Shown one piece after another: positions 8,341 to 16,305 of a stretch of DNA of 64,000 bases. The stretch's first letter is position 1, and the number at the start of each line of letters is the position of its first letter. Location of the stretch: positions 142,007 through 206,006 of the forward strand of contig CAZKQJ010000001.1 of assembly GCA_964554875.1 (NCBI GenBank), given 5' to 3'. Made by a program: the position numbers and the translations under genes. The notes beneath the pieces were generated by a model that saw only the letters and a program-made list of their open reading frames with translations, was not told the origin of the DNA and did no database searches. Source of the DNA: Marispirochaeta sp964554875 (GTDB lineage: Bacteria; Spirochaetota; Spirochaetia; JC444; Marispirochaetaceae).

Positions 8341-9859
8341 CCTTCAAGCCGAAGACTTCTTCAAACAGGTCTTTTTTCTCGGCAACCCCGGTTCTTTCTA
8401 CCGCTATATCGCCAATGGCATTACAGTTGATGATCAGGCGGTTTTCGTCCCTCTCCAGGCGGATACTCTTGATTCTGTCGTTGTGTCCCCGGTCAAGGGC
8501 ATCTGCAATCCTGAGGATTGCCGCCAGCTTGAGTACCCGAAGCCTCTCCTTCCTGGGCAGCCGGTTGTAGCTTTCATTGGAAGGATTGGGGGCCTTTTTT
8601 CTGTGGAAGCGGACAACGTTGGATACTATCAGGATGTCTTCCCTGGTCAGTCCGAAAATATCCGAGTTTTCCACCAGGTATTGACCGTGCTTGTGGTGTC
8701 CCGCGGTTCGGATATAGGTACCCACATCATGCAGGATACCGGAGATCTCGAGTAACAGACGACCCTCGGGCTTTAACTGGAAGTCCTTTTTCAGATCGTC
8801 AAAGAGTTTCAGGGCCATTCTGGTAACCTGGCGGGCGTGCTTTTCGTCATAATGGTATTTGCGACCCAGACTTACAGCAGAGGCCTTTATCTGATCAATG
8901 AACTTTTCCCTGACGGCGTGACCCTGATGCAGGGTGTAGCTCAAAAGAGCTCCTTCCCGGATGCTGATGGACGGAATGATCAATTCCTCTGCGGCGGTAG
9001 CCTCCAGGAATTCTCTGTAGAGTATCAGGCCGGGGGTCAGCAGTTCCGCCGTGGCATAGGGAATCTGAAGGGAGTCCATGATCTCTTCTACGCTCATGGC
9101 GGAAATACGGTCTACAAAACGGTGAAAATCCGCCTTTCCCACGATTGTGTAGAACTCATGTTTCTGTTCCCCGATCTGGCTGGCCGCGACCCGGGCATCT
9201 CCTCCGACTGCAACGAAATGCTTGATGCGTTTCAGTTCAAACTCCCGGTCCAGGTGGTCCTTGAGGGTCTGCACGCTTTCGGAAATGTATCTGGCCGTAT
9301 TCTCCCGGTGTCCCAGGGAAGTTATAACCTGCTGCTGGGTGCGGACGGTGCCTATCTTCAGGGAATGGGCGGCCACCATATGGTTTCGCTGAAGCAGCAT
9401 CAGCTCGGTACTGCCTCCGCCGACTTCCATGATAAGCGAATTGGAGCGGCTGATCTGGGCGCTGATAGGCGCCAGGGCGTATTGAACGGCGATATAGGTA
9501 AGACGGTTCTCCTCGATACCGTCGGCGATGCTGATCATTATACCGGTCTGGATTGCTACCCGGTCGATAAAGGTGTCCCTGTTGGAGGCCTCCCGTACTG
9601 CGGAGGTCGCGATTGCCTTGACATCTTCCGGAGCGATACTCCAGCCCTTGAGGATTTCCACAAACCCTTTGAGTATCGCCACTGCCTGTCGCAGGGTCTT
9701 GGTTCCGATGCGCCCGGTGGTAAAGGCGTCGCGGCCGAGGGGAATTGATTTTCCCGCGGATTCCACGATGCGCCAGTTGTGCTTTTCGTCAATTTCTGCG
9801 ATCAGCATCCGGATTGCGGTGGAACCGATGTCGATAACGGCCATCAGACGGTAATTCAT
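8327..9859 (-). CDS. ppx: Exopolyphosphatase / guanosine pentaphosphatase (Ppx/GppA) with HD domain
   Basis: A 510-residue cytoplasmic phosphatase that releases phosphate from polyphosphate chains or cleaves pppGpp. Seen: the ASKHA-fold phosphate loop VIDIGSTAIRMLI at residues 9-21, the second glycine loop EVGGGSTELML near 145, and a C-terminal HD-type region with GILHDVG and AGHHKHGQ near 365-390. It overlaps the ROK gene by four bases (ATGA) and precedes ppk1 by 46 bases, so synthesis and breakdown of polyphosphate are encoded together. Whether polyphosphate or pppGpp is the main substrate cannot be told from sequence. Confidence 0.9.
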   Translation of the reverse strand: MNYRLMAVIDIGSTAIRMLIAEIDEKHNWRIVESAGKSIPLGRDAFTTGRIGTKTLRQAVAILKGFVEILKGWSIAPEDVKAIATSAVREASNRDTFIDRVAIQTGIMISIADGIEENRLTYIAVQYALAPISAQISRSNSLIMEVGGGSTELMLLQRNHMVAAHSLKIGTVRTQQQVITSLGHRENTARYISESVQTLKDHLDREFELKRIKHFVAVGGDARVAASQIGEQKHEFYTIVGKADFHRFVDRISAMSVEEIMDSLQIPYATAELLTPGLILYREFLEATAAEELIIPSISIREGALLSYTLHQGHAVREKFIDQIKASAVSLGRKYHYDEKHARQVTRMALKLFDDLKKDFQLKPEGRLLLEISGILHDVGTYIRTAGHHKHGQYLVENSDIFGLTREDILIVSNVVRFHRKKAPNPSNESYNRLPRKERLRVLKLAAILRIADALDRGHNDRIKSIRLERDENRLIINCNAIGDIAVERTGVAEKKDLFEEVFGLKVTLR

Positions 9860-10830
9860 CTGTCTTTGAACTCCAATGCAGCCAGAGCAGCGGATCCGAC
9901 CAGGGCGGCATCGTCGCCAAGTTCCGCGGCCATGATCTTGACGTCTTCGATCAGTCCGGGAAGACTGTGGTCCCGCAGGGATTTTACGGTCTGTTTGATA
10001 AAAGGCGCGCCGAGTTTTTCTACAAGACCGCCGCCAAGGATAATTGCCTCCGGGTTCAGCAGGTTCACGCAGTTCGACAGACCGATGCCAAGATAAAAAG
10101 CGCCTCGCTTTATAAGGTCTTTTGTTACGGGGTCCCTTTTTTTAAGGGCTTTTGCGAAAATCCCGCTCTTGTAAGCGCCTATATCCGTCCCGGCCAGGTT
10201 CAGCAGTGCCGGAGCTTTTCCAGTGGAGGCAAGGGCAACCGCGTCCTTGGCAAGGGACAGACGTGAAGCCAGGGATTCGAGACACCCCCGCTGCCCGCAG
10301 CCGCACAGGGGGCCGTCGGTCTGCAAAATCATGTGTCCCACCTCTCCCGCGTTTCCATTAGCCCCGCGATACATCTGCCCGTTTATAATAATTCCGCCGC
10401 CGATACCGGTGCCCAGAAAAACACCCATCAGGTTCCGGCATCCCCGGCCGGCACCCTTGATAAACTCACCGAAGGTCCCGGCATTGACGTCGTTGTCCAG
10501 GCAAACCGGTAATCCTGTTTCCTCTTCAAGATAGCTCCGGAGGGGAATATTCTCAAAACCCAGGTTCGGTGTGCTGATGACGATGCCTGCTTCCCTGTCC
10601 AGAATTCCTGGAGCAGCGAGTCCTATCCCCTTGATAGCGGAGCGGGGTACCCCGCTGGTCAGAATCACCTCTTCGATAGTGGCGGCGATCCTCTTGAGTA
10701 CCGCACTGTTTCCTTCCTGAGCTTCCGTGCGTTTTTTTACCCTGCCGAGGATCGCATAGTTTTCATCCAGCAGGGAGGCTATCATCTTGGTTCCTCCCAA
10801 ATCGAATCCGACCCAGTATACAGTACCCAT
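9856..10830 (-). CDS. ROK-family sugar kinase (glucokinase-like)
   Basis: A 324-residue kinase of the ROK family, which phosphorylates glucose or a related hexose. Seen: the N-terminal phosphate loop FDLGGTKMI (residues 8-16), the LGTGIGGG loop near 140, and the ROK zinc site in GCGQRGCLES near 185. The frame extends back to 10914, but the ATG at 10830 is preceded by GGGAGG at eight bases and gives the normal N-terminus. It sits 22 bases after eda and overlaps ppx by ATGA. Most ROK kinases use ATP, but some glucokinases of this family use polyphosphate, which is worth testing here given the neighbours. Confidence 0.85.
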   Translation of the reverse strand: MGTVYWVGFDLGGTKMIASLLDENYAILGRVKKRTEAQEGNSAVLKRIAATIEEVILTSGVPRSAIKGIGLAAPGILDREAGIVISTPNLGFENIPLRSYLEEETGLPVCLDNDVNAGTFGEFIKGAGRGCRNLMGVFLGTGIGGGIIINGQMYRGANGNAGEVGHMILQTDGPLCGCGQRGCLESLASRLSLAKDAVALASTGKAPALLNLAGTDIGAYKSGIFAKALKKRDPVTKDLIKRGAFYLGIGLSNCVNLLNPEAIILGGGLVEKLGAPFIKQTVKSLRDHSLPGLIEDVKIMAAELGDDAALVGSAALAALEFKDR

Positions 10831-10852
10831 TAATAGCCTCCCGGAATGATAA

Positions 10853-11509
10853 TCAGAGTCCTGATACGGCCTCGACGGCTTCTTTGGTAAGGGCGGTGAT
10901 CTTGTCGAACTCACCGGAGCTGATCAGGTCCGAGGGGACCATCCAGCTTCCGCCGCAGGCCAGGACCCGGGGAAAAGCCAGATAGGTGGCGATGTTCTTG
11001 GCGTTGACGCCTCCGGTGGGCATAAAGAGTATGTCTCCGTAGGGGGCAGCCATGGCCTTCAGCATCGCGAGGCCGCCGGATGCTTCAGCGGGAAAGAACT
11101 TGACCGCCGGGAGCTCCCGTTCAAGGGCCATCTCGATTCCCGTGGGATTGTTGATCCCTGCAAAAATCGGCATGTCCATGGCAAGGCAGTGGTCCACAAC
11201 CCGCGGGTTGAATCCCGGGGAGACCATGAACTTTGCTCCGGCCTCTTTGGCGGCGTCGGCCTGTTCGGGGGTCAGGACGGTTCCTGCGCCTACCAGAAGC
11301 TCCGGAACTTCTTTGGTCAGTAAACCGATCGCCTCCGCTGCGGCACTGGTGCGGAAGGTAATCTCCGCGCAGGGGAGTCCCCCGGCGATCAGGGCTTTTC
11401 CCAGGGGAACTGCCTGTTTTGCGTCCTCGATCTTGACGACCGGGACTACCTTGATTTTTTTCAAGGTCTGGATCATTGAAGCATAGGTTTGTGCGAGTTC
11501 CTGTTTCAT
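10853..11509 (-). CDS. eda: 2-dehydro-3-deoxy-phosphogluconate (KDPG/KHG) aldolase
   Basis: A 218-residue class I aldolase that splits KDPG into pyruvate and glyceraldehyde-3-phosphate (Entner-Doudoroff or hexuronate catabolism). Seen: the Glu of the active site in CAEITFRTSAA (near 48), GAGTVLTPEQAD (near 74), the Schiff-base Lys in AVKFFPAEASGG (near 140) and FMPTGGVNAKN (near 165). AAGGAG lies eight bases before the ATG. It is five bases downstream of the IclR-family gene, so that regulator very likely controls it. No edd or KDG kinase is in the window. Confidence 0.95.
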   Translation of the reverse strand: MKQELAQTYASMIQTLKKIKVVPVVKIEDAKQAVPLGKALIAGGLPCAEITFRTSAAAEAIGLLTKEVPELLVGAGTVLTPEQADAAKEAGAKFMVSPGFNPRVVDHCLAMDMPIFAGINNPTGIEMALERELPAVKFFPAEASGGLAMLKAMAAPYGDILFMPTGGVNAKNIATYLAFPRVLACGGSWMVPSDLISSGEFDKITALTKEAVEAVSGL

Positions 11510-11514
11510 AACTC

Positions 11515-12294
11515 CTACTCCTTGGTTGGTTGTGCGGATGAGCTGTGCTCATCATCTTTATAAAATCCAAGACGGCGTGAAATACCGTCAACGCATTCCA
11601 TCAGGAAAGGCAGCAGTTCCCCTTCTGTCCTGAGGGCCGAGAGGTAGGGAATGCTCACCGCGGCGATAATTCCGCCGAAAGAGTCCCGCACCGCTGCGGC
11701 GATGCCGCTGATACCGATGGTCTCCTCCTGCCGGTCACGGGCGAGCCCCTCGGAGCGGATTGCCGCGATCTCTTCCCTGAGGGTTTCCCTGTCTGTAACG
11801 GAGTTTACCGTGTATGCTTCAAGCTCCTGTTCAAGATACTCATCGATCTCCTCATCGGGAAGGGATGAGAGCAGAAGCTTCGCCGCGGCCCCGATATGAG
11901 GGGGGAATATGGTGCCCGACTCCACGGTTATCTTCATGATCCTGGGGCTCAGGACTGTATTGATCACATAGACCTTCTGGTGACGTATTATGCTCAGTTT
12001 TACAGTCTCCCGTGTTCGGGAAGAGAGTTCTTCCAGGTAGGGGGTGCTTATGCGATTGAGATTCAGCCGGCGTTCGGCGGCCCGGGAGAGGGACAGAAGC
12101 TTGGGACCCAGAAAAAAGTGGCCGCTGTGGGTATCGTGTTCGATATAGTCGAGTTCAGTCAAGGAGCTAAGCAGACGGTGGGCAGTTGATTTGGGAATTC
12201 CAAGGATCGTACTGGTCTCCTTGAGGGACGCGCCTTCGGGATGCTGCATGAGAAAAGAGAAAATCATGTTCGCCTTTTCTATCGCCGGTACCAT
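11515..12294 (-). CDS. IclR-family transcriptional regulator
   Basis: A 259-residue regulator with an N-terminal winged helix (residues 5-65, including SLKETSTILGIPKSTAHRLL) and a C-terminal effector-binding domain (about 80-245). KdgR, the hexuronate regulator, belongs to this family, which fits the downstream KDPG aldolase. The promoter is clear (see the separate entry), and its -10 box ends 11 bases before the ATG, with no Shine-Dalgarno. It heads an operon of five genes ending in ppk1. The effector is probably a sugar-acid intermediate, by inference from context. Confidence 0.85.
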   Translation of the reverse strand: MVPAIEKANMIFSFLMQHPEGASLKETSTILGIPKSTAHRLLSSLTELDYIEHDTHSGHFFLGPKLLSLSRAAERRLNLNRISTPYLEELSSRTRETVKLSIIRHQKVYVINTVLSPRIMKITVESGTIFPPHIGAAAKLLLSSLPDEEIDEYLEQELEAYTVNSVTDRETLREEIAAIRSEGLARDRQEETIGISGIAAAVRDSFGGIIAAVSIPYLSALRTEGELLPFLMECVDGISRRLGFYKDDEHSSSAQPTKE

Positions 12295-12305
12295 ACTGGA
12301 TATCC

Positions 12306-12371
12306 ATTGTAGACCTATTCACCGGCGAGGTCAATTGTTCCCTATAAGGTACGCTGTTCCTTATTTGGGAC
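12306..12371 (-). promoter_or_regulatory. iclR operon promoter with two tandem imperfect palindromes
   Basis: Minus strand: -35 TTGACC (12334-12329), a 17-base spacer, -10 TACAAT (12311-12306). Immediately upstream of the -35 are two 16-base imperfect palindromes, both with GTTCC at their left plus-strand end and both ending in AC: 12337-12352 (12 of 16 positions symmetric) and 12356-12371 (10 of 16), with centres 19 bases apart. Their position upstream of the promoter suggests operators for the IclR protein itself. Confidence 0.55.
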
Positions 12372-12378
12372 TGATTGA

Positions 12379-13593
12379 TTATTTCCTTCGGGAGACGGCG
12401 GAGCTGAAGGCCTCAAGAAAGGCCGTGATGCCCCCCGGATTGTTCCCTCCACCCTGCCAGAAAGGAGGCCGTCCGCCGCCCTTTCCGTCGATGAGGGGCA
12501 TAAGGGTTTCCTTGAGTTCATTGAAAAGTCCCGCCTGGGACTCGGGAGCGGCAATGATCCATTTTACTCCCTCACCGGAACGGGCGGCCAGGGCAAGGAA
12601 AACCGGGCCGATTGTACAGACCCCGTCGGCTATCTCCCGGATCTGGTGGGCATCTTCTTCCGAAAGTTGGGAAGTGACAATCCTTCCGCCGGGTACCGCT
12701 GTACCTGTGTCGTAAAGCTCTCTGGCAATGAAGCTGTTCAATCTTCGCAGCGCGGAGCTGTAATTTTTGTCCCGGAGCGCGTGTTTCTCAAGGTACTCAT
12801 CCAGTTTCGGGAGGACCTCGGACTGAGGTGCGGAAAGAAGCTCCACCATGCGCGAAACGATTTTGCTTTTTTCCCGGTAATCCGCCATGGCGGCATCCCC
12901 GATGACAAACATGAGCCGGCTGTTGCCCCTGACGCTTTCTGTGCCTGTATGCTTGACCAGCCGGATTTCCCCGGTGCGCCCCAGGTGTACCCCGCCGCAA
13001 CCGACCTGGTCGACGCCTTCGATCTCGACGATGCGAATGTTGCTTTCCGTTTTCAAGGAGCGGCGGAGATCGATCGTTTCAAGCTGGTCATGGTCGATAA
13101 AACAGGCCTCTACCTCCCGGTTTTCGCAGATGATCCGGTTGACCTCGTCCTCCACCTGGATTATCTCGAAGGGGGTAATCTCCGTTCCCTCAATTTCTAT
13201 GGAGCTGAAGGAATCACCAAGATGCACCGAACAGGTGGGGTAAGCGCAGAGGCGATGCAGTACTGCGGATATAAGGTGCTGACCCGTATGCTGCTGCATG
13301 TAGTGGCGTCGGTGCATCGGCTCGATGCGGCCGAAAACCTCCCGCGTCCCTTCTTCAAGGGGTTTCTCCAGGATATGGACTATCTCGTTGTCCTCCAGCA
13401 GTACTTCCTCCACCTCCCGGTCGTTCAGGGTTCCCTTGTCGGAAGGCTGGCCGCCCCCGGCGGGGTAGAAGCAGCTTGCCTCCAGAATAACCTGCCAGCG
13501 GGGGCCTCGTTTTGTGTCGATCCTCCGGGAGCTGACAAGGCGGCTTGAAAACTCCGTTCGATACGGGTCCTGGTAATAGAGCTTTTCCGTCAT
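12379..13593 (-). CDS. Alanyl-tRNA editing protein (AlaX/AlaRS editing-domain family, with DHHA1-like tail)
   Basis: A 404-residue protein related to the editing and C-terminal parts of alanyl-tRNA synthetase. It would hydrolyse mischarged Ser- or Gly-tRNA(Ala) in trans. Seen: the HxxxH zinc motif in YMQQHTGQHLIS near residue 100, the matching Cys/His pair in VGCGGVHLGRTGEI near 200, and a C-terminal DHHA1-type region ending in the glycine-rich GKGGGRPPFWQGGG near 370. There is no aminoacylation domain. It overlaps the FAD oxidoreductase gene by ATGA. Confidence 0.85.
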   Translation of the reverse strand: MTEKLYYQDPYRTEFSSRLVSSRRIDTKRGPRWQVILEASCFYPAGGGQPSDKGTLNDREVEEVLLEDNEIVHILEKPLEEGTREVFGRIEPMHRRHYMQQHTGQHLISAVLHRLCAYPTCSVHLGDSFSSIEIEGTEITPFEIIQVEDEVNRIICENREVEACFIDHDQLETIDLRRSLKTESNIRIVEIEGVDQVGCGGVHLGRTGEIRLVKHTGTESVRGNSRLMFVIGDAAMADYREKSKIVSRMVELLSAPQSEVLPKLDEYLEKHALRDKNYSSALRRLNSFIARELYDTGTAVPGGRIVTSQLSEEDAHQIREIADGVCTIGPVFLALAARSGEGVKWIIAAPESQAGLFNELKETLMPLIDGKGGGRPPFWQGGGNNPGGITAFLEAFSSAVSRRK

Positions 13594-14870
13594 TCCCCTA
13601 GCATCCCCGCTGCGGCCCGGATGCCCGAAGCCCAGGCTGCGGTAATTCCCCGGCTGGTGCCCGCGCCGTCTCCGGCAAAATAGATTTTCTCCTTTACCTG
13701 GAAATTCCCGTCCCGGAACTTCGGTTTGTTGGCGTAGAGCTTGATTTCCGGATAATACATCACCGTGCTGGGATGCAGCAGCCCCGGAACGATGGTGTCC
13801 AGAAGCTTCATGGATTTCCAGATACCCCTGAGGATCTTGGCCGGCATGGAGAGGCTTATGTCCCCCGGGGTGCAGCCCTTCAGGGTGGGCTCGAAATCGT
13901 AGAGGTCTCCCGTAAAAGAGTCCCGCTTGGAGCGCTTGCCCAGGCGGAAGTCCCCGACCCGCTGCATGATCGGGTGACCTCCCCCCATCAGCATGGCCTG
14001 CAGCCCCAGCCCCTCGGCAAAGGCCTGCCCCGAGGCAACCGGTTCGGTCAGTTCGATGGTCTTGAGCATGGCAAAGTTGACCAGACCGTTCTCCCTGCCC
14101 CGACTCTTTGAATAGGCGTGGCCGTTGACGCTGTAGTAGATATCACCGTTATGGGTAGTGTATTTTTCCTGAACCACGTGGGCGTTGCCGGAGTTTGTAC
14201 AGAAGGTGCGCACCTGCCCGGGAAAGAGGAACTTGGGATCATAGTAATCTTTTACTATGGGAAAACGCTCCTGCCGGGTTTCGATCCGGATACCGATGTC
14301 CACCACATGGTCGACATAGCTTACCCCCAGGGAGTCCATAATTCGCTGCAGGAACTTGAAGCCCCGCCTTCCGGGGGCGATCAGGATTTTCCCGAAGCCG
14401 ATCTCCCGTTTTGTTGTGCGGATACATGAGGCAGCTTCGTCCAGACTGAGCATCTCCTCTCCCAGGGCAAAGTCCACCCCTTTTTCGCTCAGTTCCGCCG
14501 TCAGCTTCTTGATGAGTTCAAGACCGCCGTCGGTGCCCAGGTGGGTCTGCTCTATTTCCAGCAGCTGAACTCCCAGACGTTCGGCCCGCTTGGCGTAGAT
14601 ACCAAGATTTGTTTTATCCAGAATGGAGGGAGCCAGCTTCCGGCGTACCAGCTCGAGATACTCCTCAGCCTGTTCACGGTTCCAGTTTTCCCTTGGAAAA
14701 CCGATGGGGTAGGTAAAGTTCATCTTGCAGTCGTTCCGAAGACCCCCGGTTGAGTAATTCTCCATGTCCAGGATCAGAATCCGGGGAGAATCTGCAGTCT
14801 CCAGCAGGTGAAACGCAGCTCCCAGTCCTGCGGGACCGGAGCCGACGATGATGTAGTCGTAGTGTTCCAT
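13590..14870 (-). CDS. FAD-dependent oxidoreductase (COG2509-like dehydrogenase)
   Basis: A flavoprotein of about 426 residues. Seen: the N-terminal dinucleotide fold DYIIVGSGPAGLGAAFHL and a C-terminal second FAD contact, YFAGDGAGTSRGITAAWASG, that includes GDGAG. The middle resembles the COG2509 family of uncharacterised FAD dehydrogenases, whose substrate is unknown. The start is uncertain: a TTG at 14903 and ATGs at 14882 and 14870 are all in frame and none has a good Shine-Dalgarno. I chose 14870 because MEHYDYIIVG is the usual N-terminus. It is translationally coupled to the AlaX-like gene. Confidence 0.8.
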   Translation of the reverse strand: MEHYDYIIVGSGPAGLGAAFHLLETADSPRILILDMENYSTGGLRNDCKMNFTYPIGFPRENWNREQAEEYLELVRRKLAPSILDKTNLGIYAKRAERLGVQLLEIEQTHLGTDGGLELIKKLTAELSEKGVDFALGEEMLSLDEAASCIRTTKREIGFGKILIAPGRRGFKFLQRIMDSLGVSYVDHVVDIGIRIETRQERFPIVKDYYDPKFLFPGQVRTFCTNSGNAHVVQEKYTTHNGDIYYSVNGHAYSKSRGRENGLVNFAMLKTIELTEPVASGQAFAEGLGLQAMLMGGGHPIMQRVGDFRLGKRSKRDSFTGDLYDFEPTLKGCTPGDISLSMPAKILRGIWKSMKLLDTIVPGLLHPSTVMYYPEIKLYANKPKFRDGNFQVKEKIYFAGDGAGTSRGITAAWASGIRAAAGMLGE

Positions 14871-14947
14871 TGTGTTTTGCATGCCGGAATAGAATGCTAT
14901 CAACTTACACAGGCTGGTTCAAGGGCGCTTCCCTGTAGCTCCCTCTT

Positions 14948-14983
14948 AAAAAAGCCCCGGCAGCTCAAGCTGAACTGCCGGGG
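14948..14983 (-). terminator. Rho-independent terminator of the DUF3795 gene
   Basis: A perfect 9-bp stem, CCCCGGCAG (14955-14963) with CTGCCGGGG (14975-14983), is followed on the minus strand by six T (14953-14948). It is nine bases beyond the stop of the DUF3795 gene. Confidence 0.85.
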
Positions 14984-14991
14984 TGATCCCT

Positions 14992-15414
14992 CTAATCCTT
15001 CAGAGTTGGTCCTGCACCTATTACAAAAGTGCCCTCGAAGTAGCGCTGTCTGGTCCGGGCCGATTCGGCCAGGAATCCCTCCAGTCCGAGCCGTTTCAGG
15101 CGGAGGAGGTTATAAACCTTCAGGTTGTGGGGGGTACGCTCCGCACCCTGCTTCATCGGCTGTAGCCGGGTGCAGGGGAAATCGCCGCACTGGCAGCAGA
15201 AGTCAACTCCCTTCTCCCTGGCGCAAGCCAGGGTTTGGCAATCCTTGAGCATCGGGCAGCCTCCCTGCTCTCTGCAGCCTTTGCACTGTACCTCCTGAAT
15301 GCTCTTGTCTGTCGCTTTCGCCACCCGCTCCCAGATCTCCTGACGCCCGTTTTCCGCGAACAATTCGCAGTTCACGCAGTCGATACCGCAGGGGGCTACC
15401 ACATTGAGTTCCAT
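14992..15414 (-). CDS. DUF3795-family cysteine-rich protein
   Basis: A 140-residue protein with the DUF3795 pattern. N-terminal APCGIDCVNCELF is followed by CKGCREQGGCPMLKDC and then CCQCGDFPCTRL, about a dozen Cys in three clusters within the first 90 residues, which suggests a metal or Fe-S site. The function is unknown. The start is taken at 15414 because AAGGAG lies six bases before it, while an in-frame ATG at 15429 lacks one. It follows the ECF sigma gene by 83 bases on the same strand and ends at a strong terminator. Confidence 0.75.
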   Translation of the reverse strand: MELNVVAPCGIDCVNCELFAENGRQEIWERVAKATDKSIQEVQCKGCREQGGCPMLKDCQTLACAREKGVDFCCQCGDFPCTRLQPMKQGAERTPHNLKVYNLLRLKRLGLEGFLAESARTRQRYFEGTFVIGAGPTLKD

Positions 15415-15497
15415 GACTATCTCCTTCATTATTGATTTGGTATTCAGGTATATTGGTGTGGGTTGCAGGGGAGATGTGACAGCGGCAGCAGATATTT

Positions 15498-16220
15498 TTA
15501 CATCCGGACGGGAAGTTCTTCCCAGAGGTTCCGGATTCTGTGATATTCCCCGGCCCTGTGGAGGGAGAGGGTTCTTCTGGAGGCGTCCCGGATGCTCCGG
15601 TACTCCTGCTGCAGATCAAGATAGCGGATCGGTTTATTCAGCTTGCAGCGGCAGCGGCCGTCGGGGTTGTAGAGGCTGCAGTGGTCGTTCAGGAAGCTGT
15701 TGATCTTGCGGGATGCCCGGGAGTAGCGTTGCCGGAGCACCGCCGGCTCACTCTCCAGGATTCTGCCCAGTTCCAGATAGGAAAGCTGGGTGAGGAGACG
15801 CATCAGGTAGATTATCCGTGTTTCGTTGTCGAGGCAGTGGATGATGGCCGTAAGGCAGGCATCGCACTCGAGGCGGAACCACTGATCCCGGTCTTCCACG
15901 GGAATCTCCCGCATCTCATTCAGTCCCTTGTCGGCATGTTCCTCGAAAAAGCGGTTCAGGAACCTGACGGTGAAGGTGCGTTCCTGGTGGACATGCCTGT
16001 CGATGGTTCGTTTGGCGACGGTATAGAGCCAGGTGGAAAAGCTCGACTCTCCCCGGAAGGAGGGAAGTCCCTTGAGAACCTCGAACCAGACCTCCTGGGC
16101 CGTATCCCTGGCCAGCTCCCGATTGCGGATCATCCTGTGGCACAGGTTGCTTACCTTATCGCCGTATTCCAGGACAATCTGCTGCGGGCTAGGGATTGTC
16201 GTACTGCCAGGGGCGCTCAT
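15498..16220 (-). CDS. RNA polymerase ECF sigma factor with Cys-containing C-terminal tail
   Basis: A 240-residue sigma-70-family factor. Seen: the sigma-2 domain at about residues 15-85 (ARDTAQEVWFEVLKGLPSFR, then STWLYTVAKRTIDRHV) and the sigma-4 domain at about 120-180 (SYLELGRILESEPAVLRQRY). After sigma-4 comes a tail of about 60 residues with HCSLYNPDGRCRCKL (a Cys, then CxC), and a CDAC motif lies between the two domains. No anti-sigma gene is adjacent. Tails with Cys and a CxC motif occur in several ECF groups and in some cases sense metal (CorE type). The target promoters are unknown. Confidence 0.8.
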   Translation of the reverse strand: MSAPGSTTIPSPQQIVLEYGDKVSNLCHRMIRNRELARDTAQEVWFEVLKGLPSFRGESSFSTWLYTVAKRTIDRHVHQERTFTVRFLNRFFEEHADKGLNEMREIPVEDRDQWFRLECDACLTAIIHCLDNETRIIYLMRLLTQLSYLELGRILESEPAVLRQRYSRASRKINSFLNDHCSLYNPDGRCRCKLNKPIRYLDLQQEYRSIRDASRRTLSLHRAGEYHRIRNLWEELPVRM

Positions 16221-16305
16221 GGCCTTATGGTCTCATGAAATTTACACACAGGAAAAGCGGGCTGCATCTGCAGCATGCAGTTGTCCCTCCATTGCCTTCG
16301 CATAT

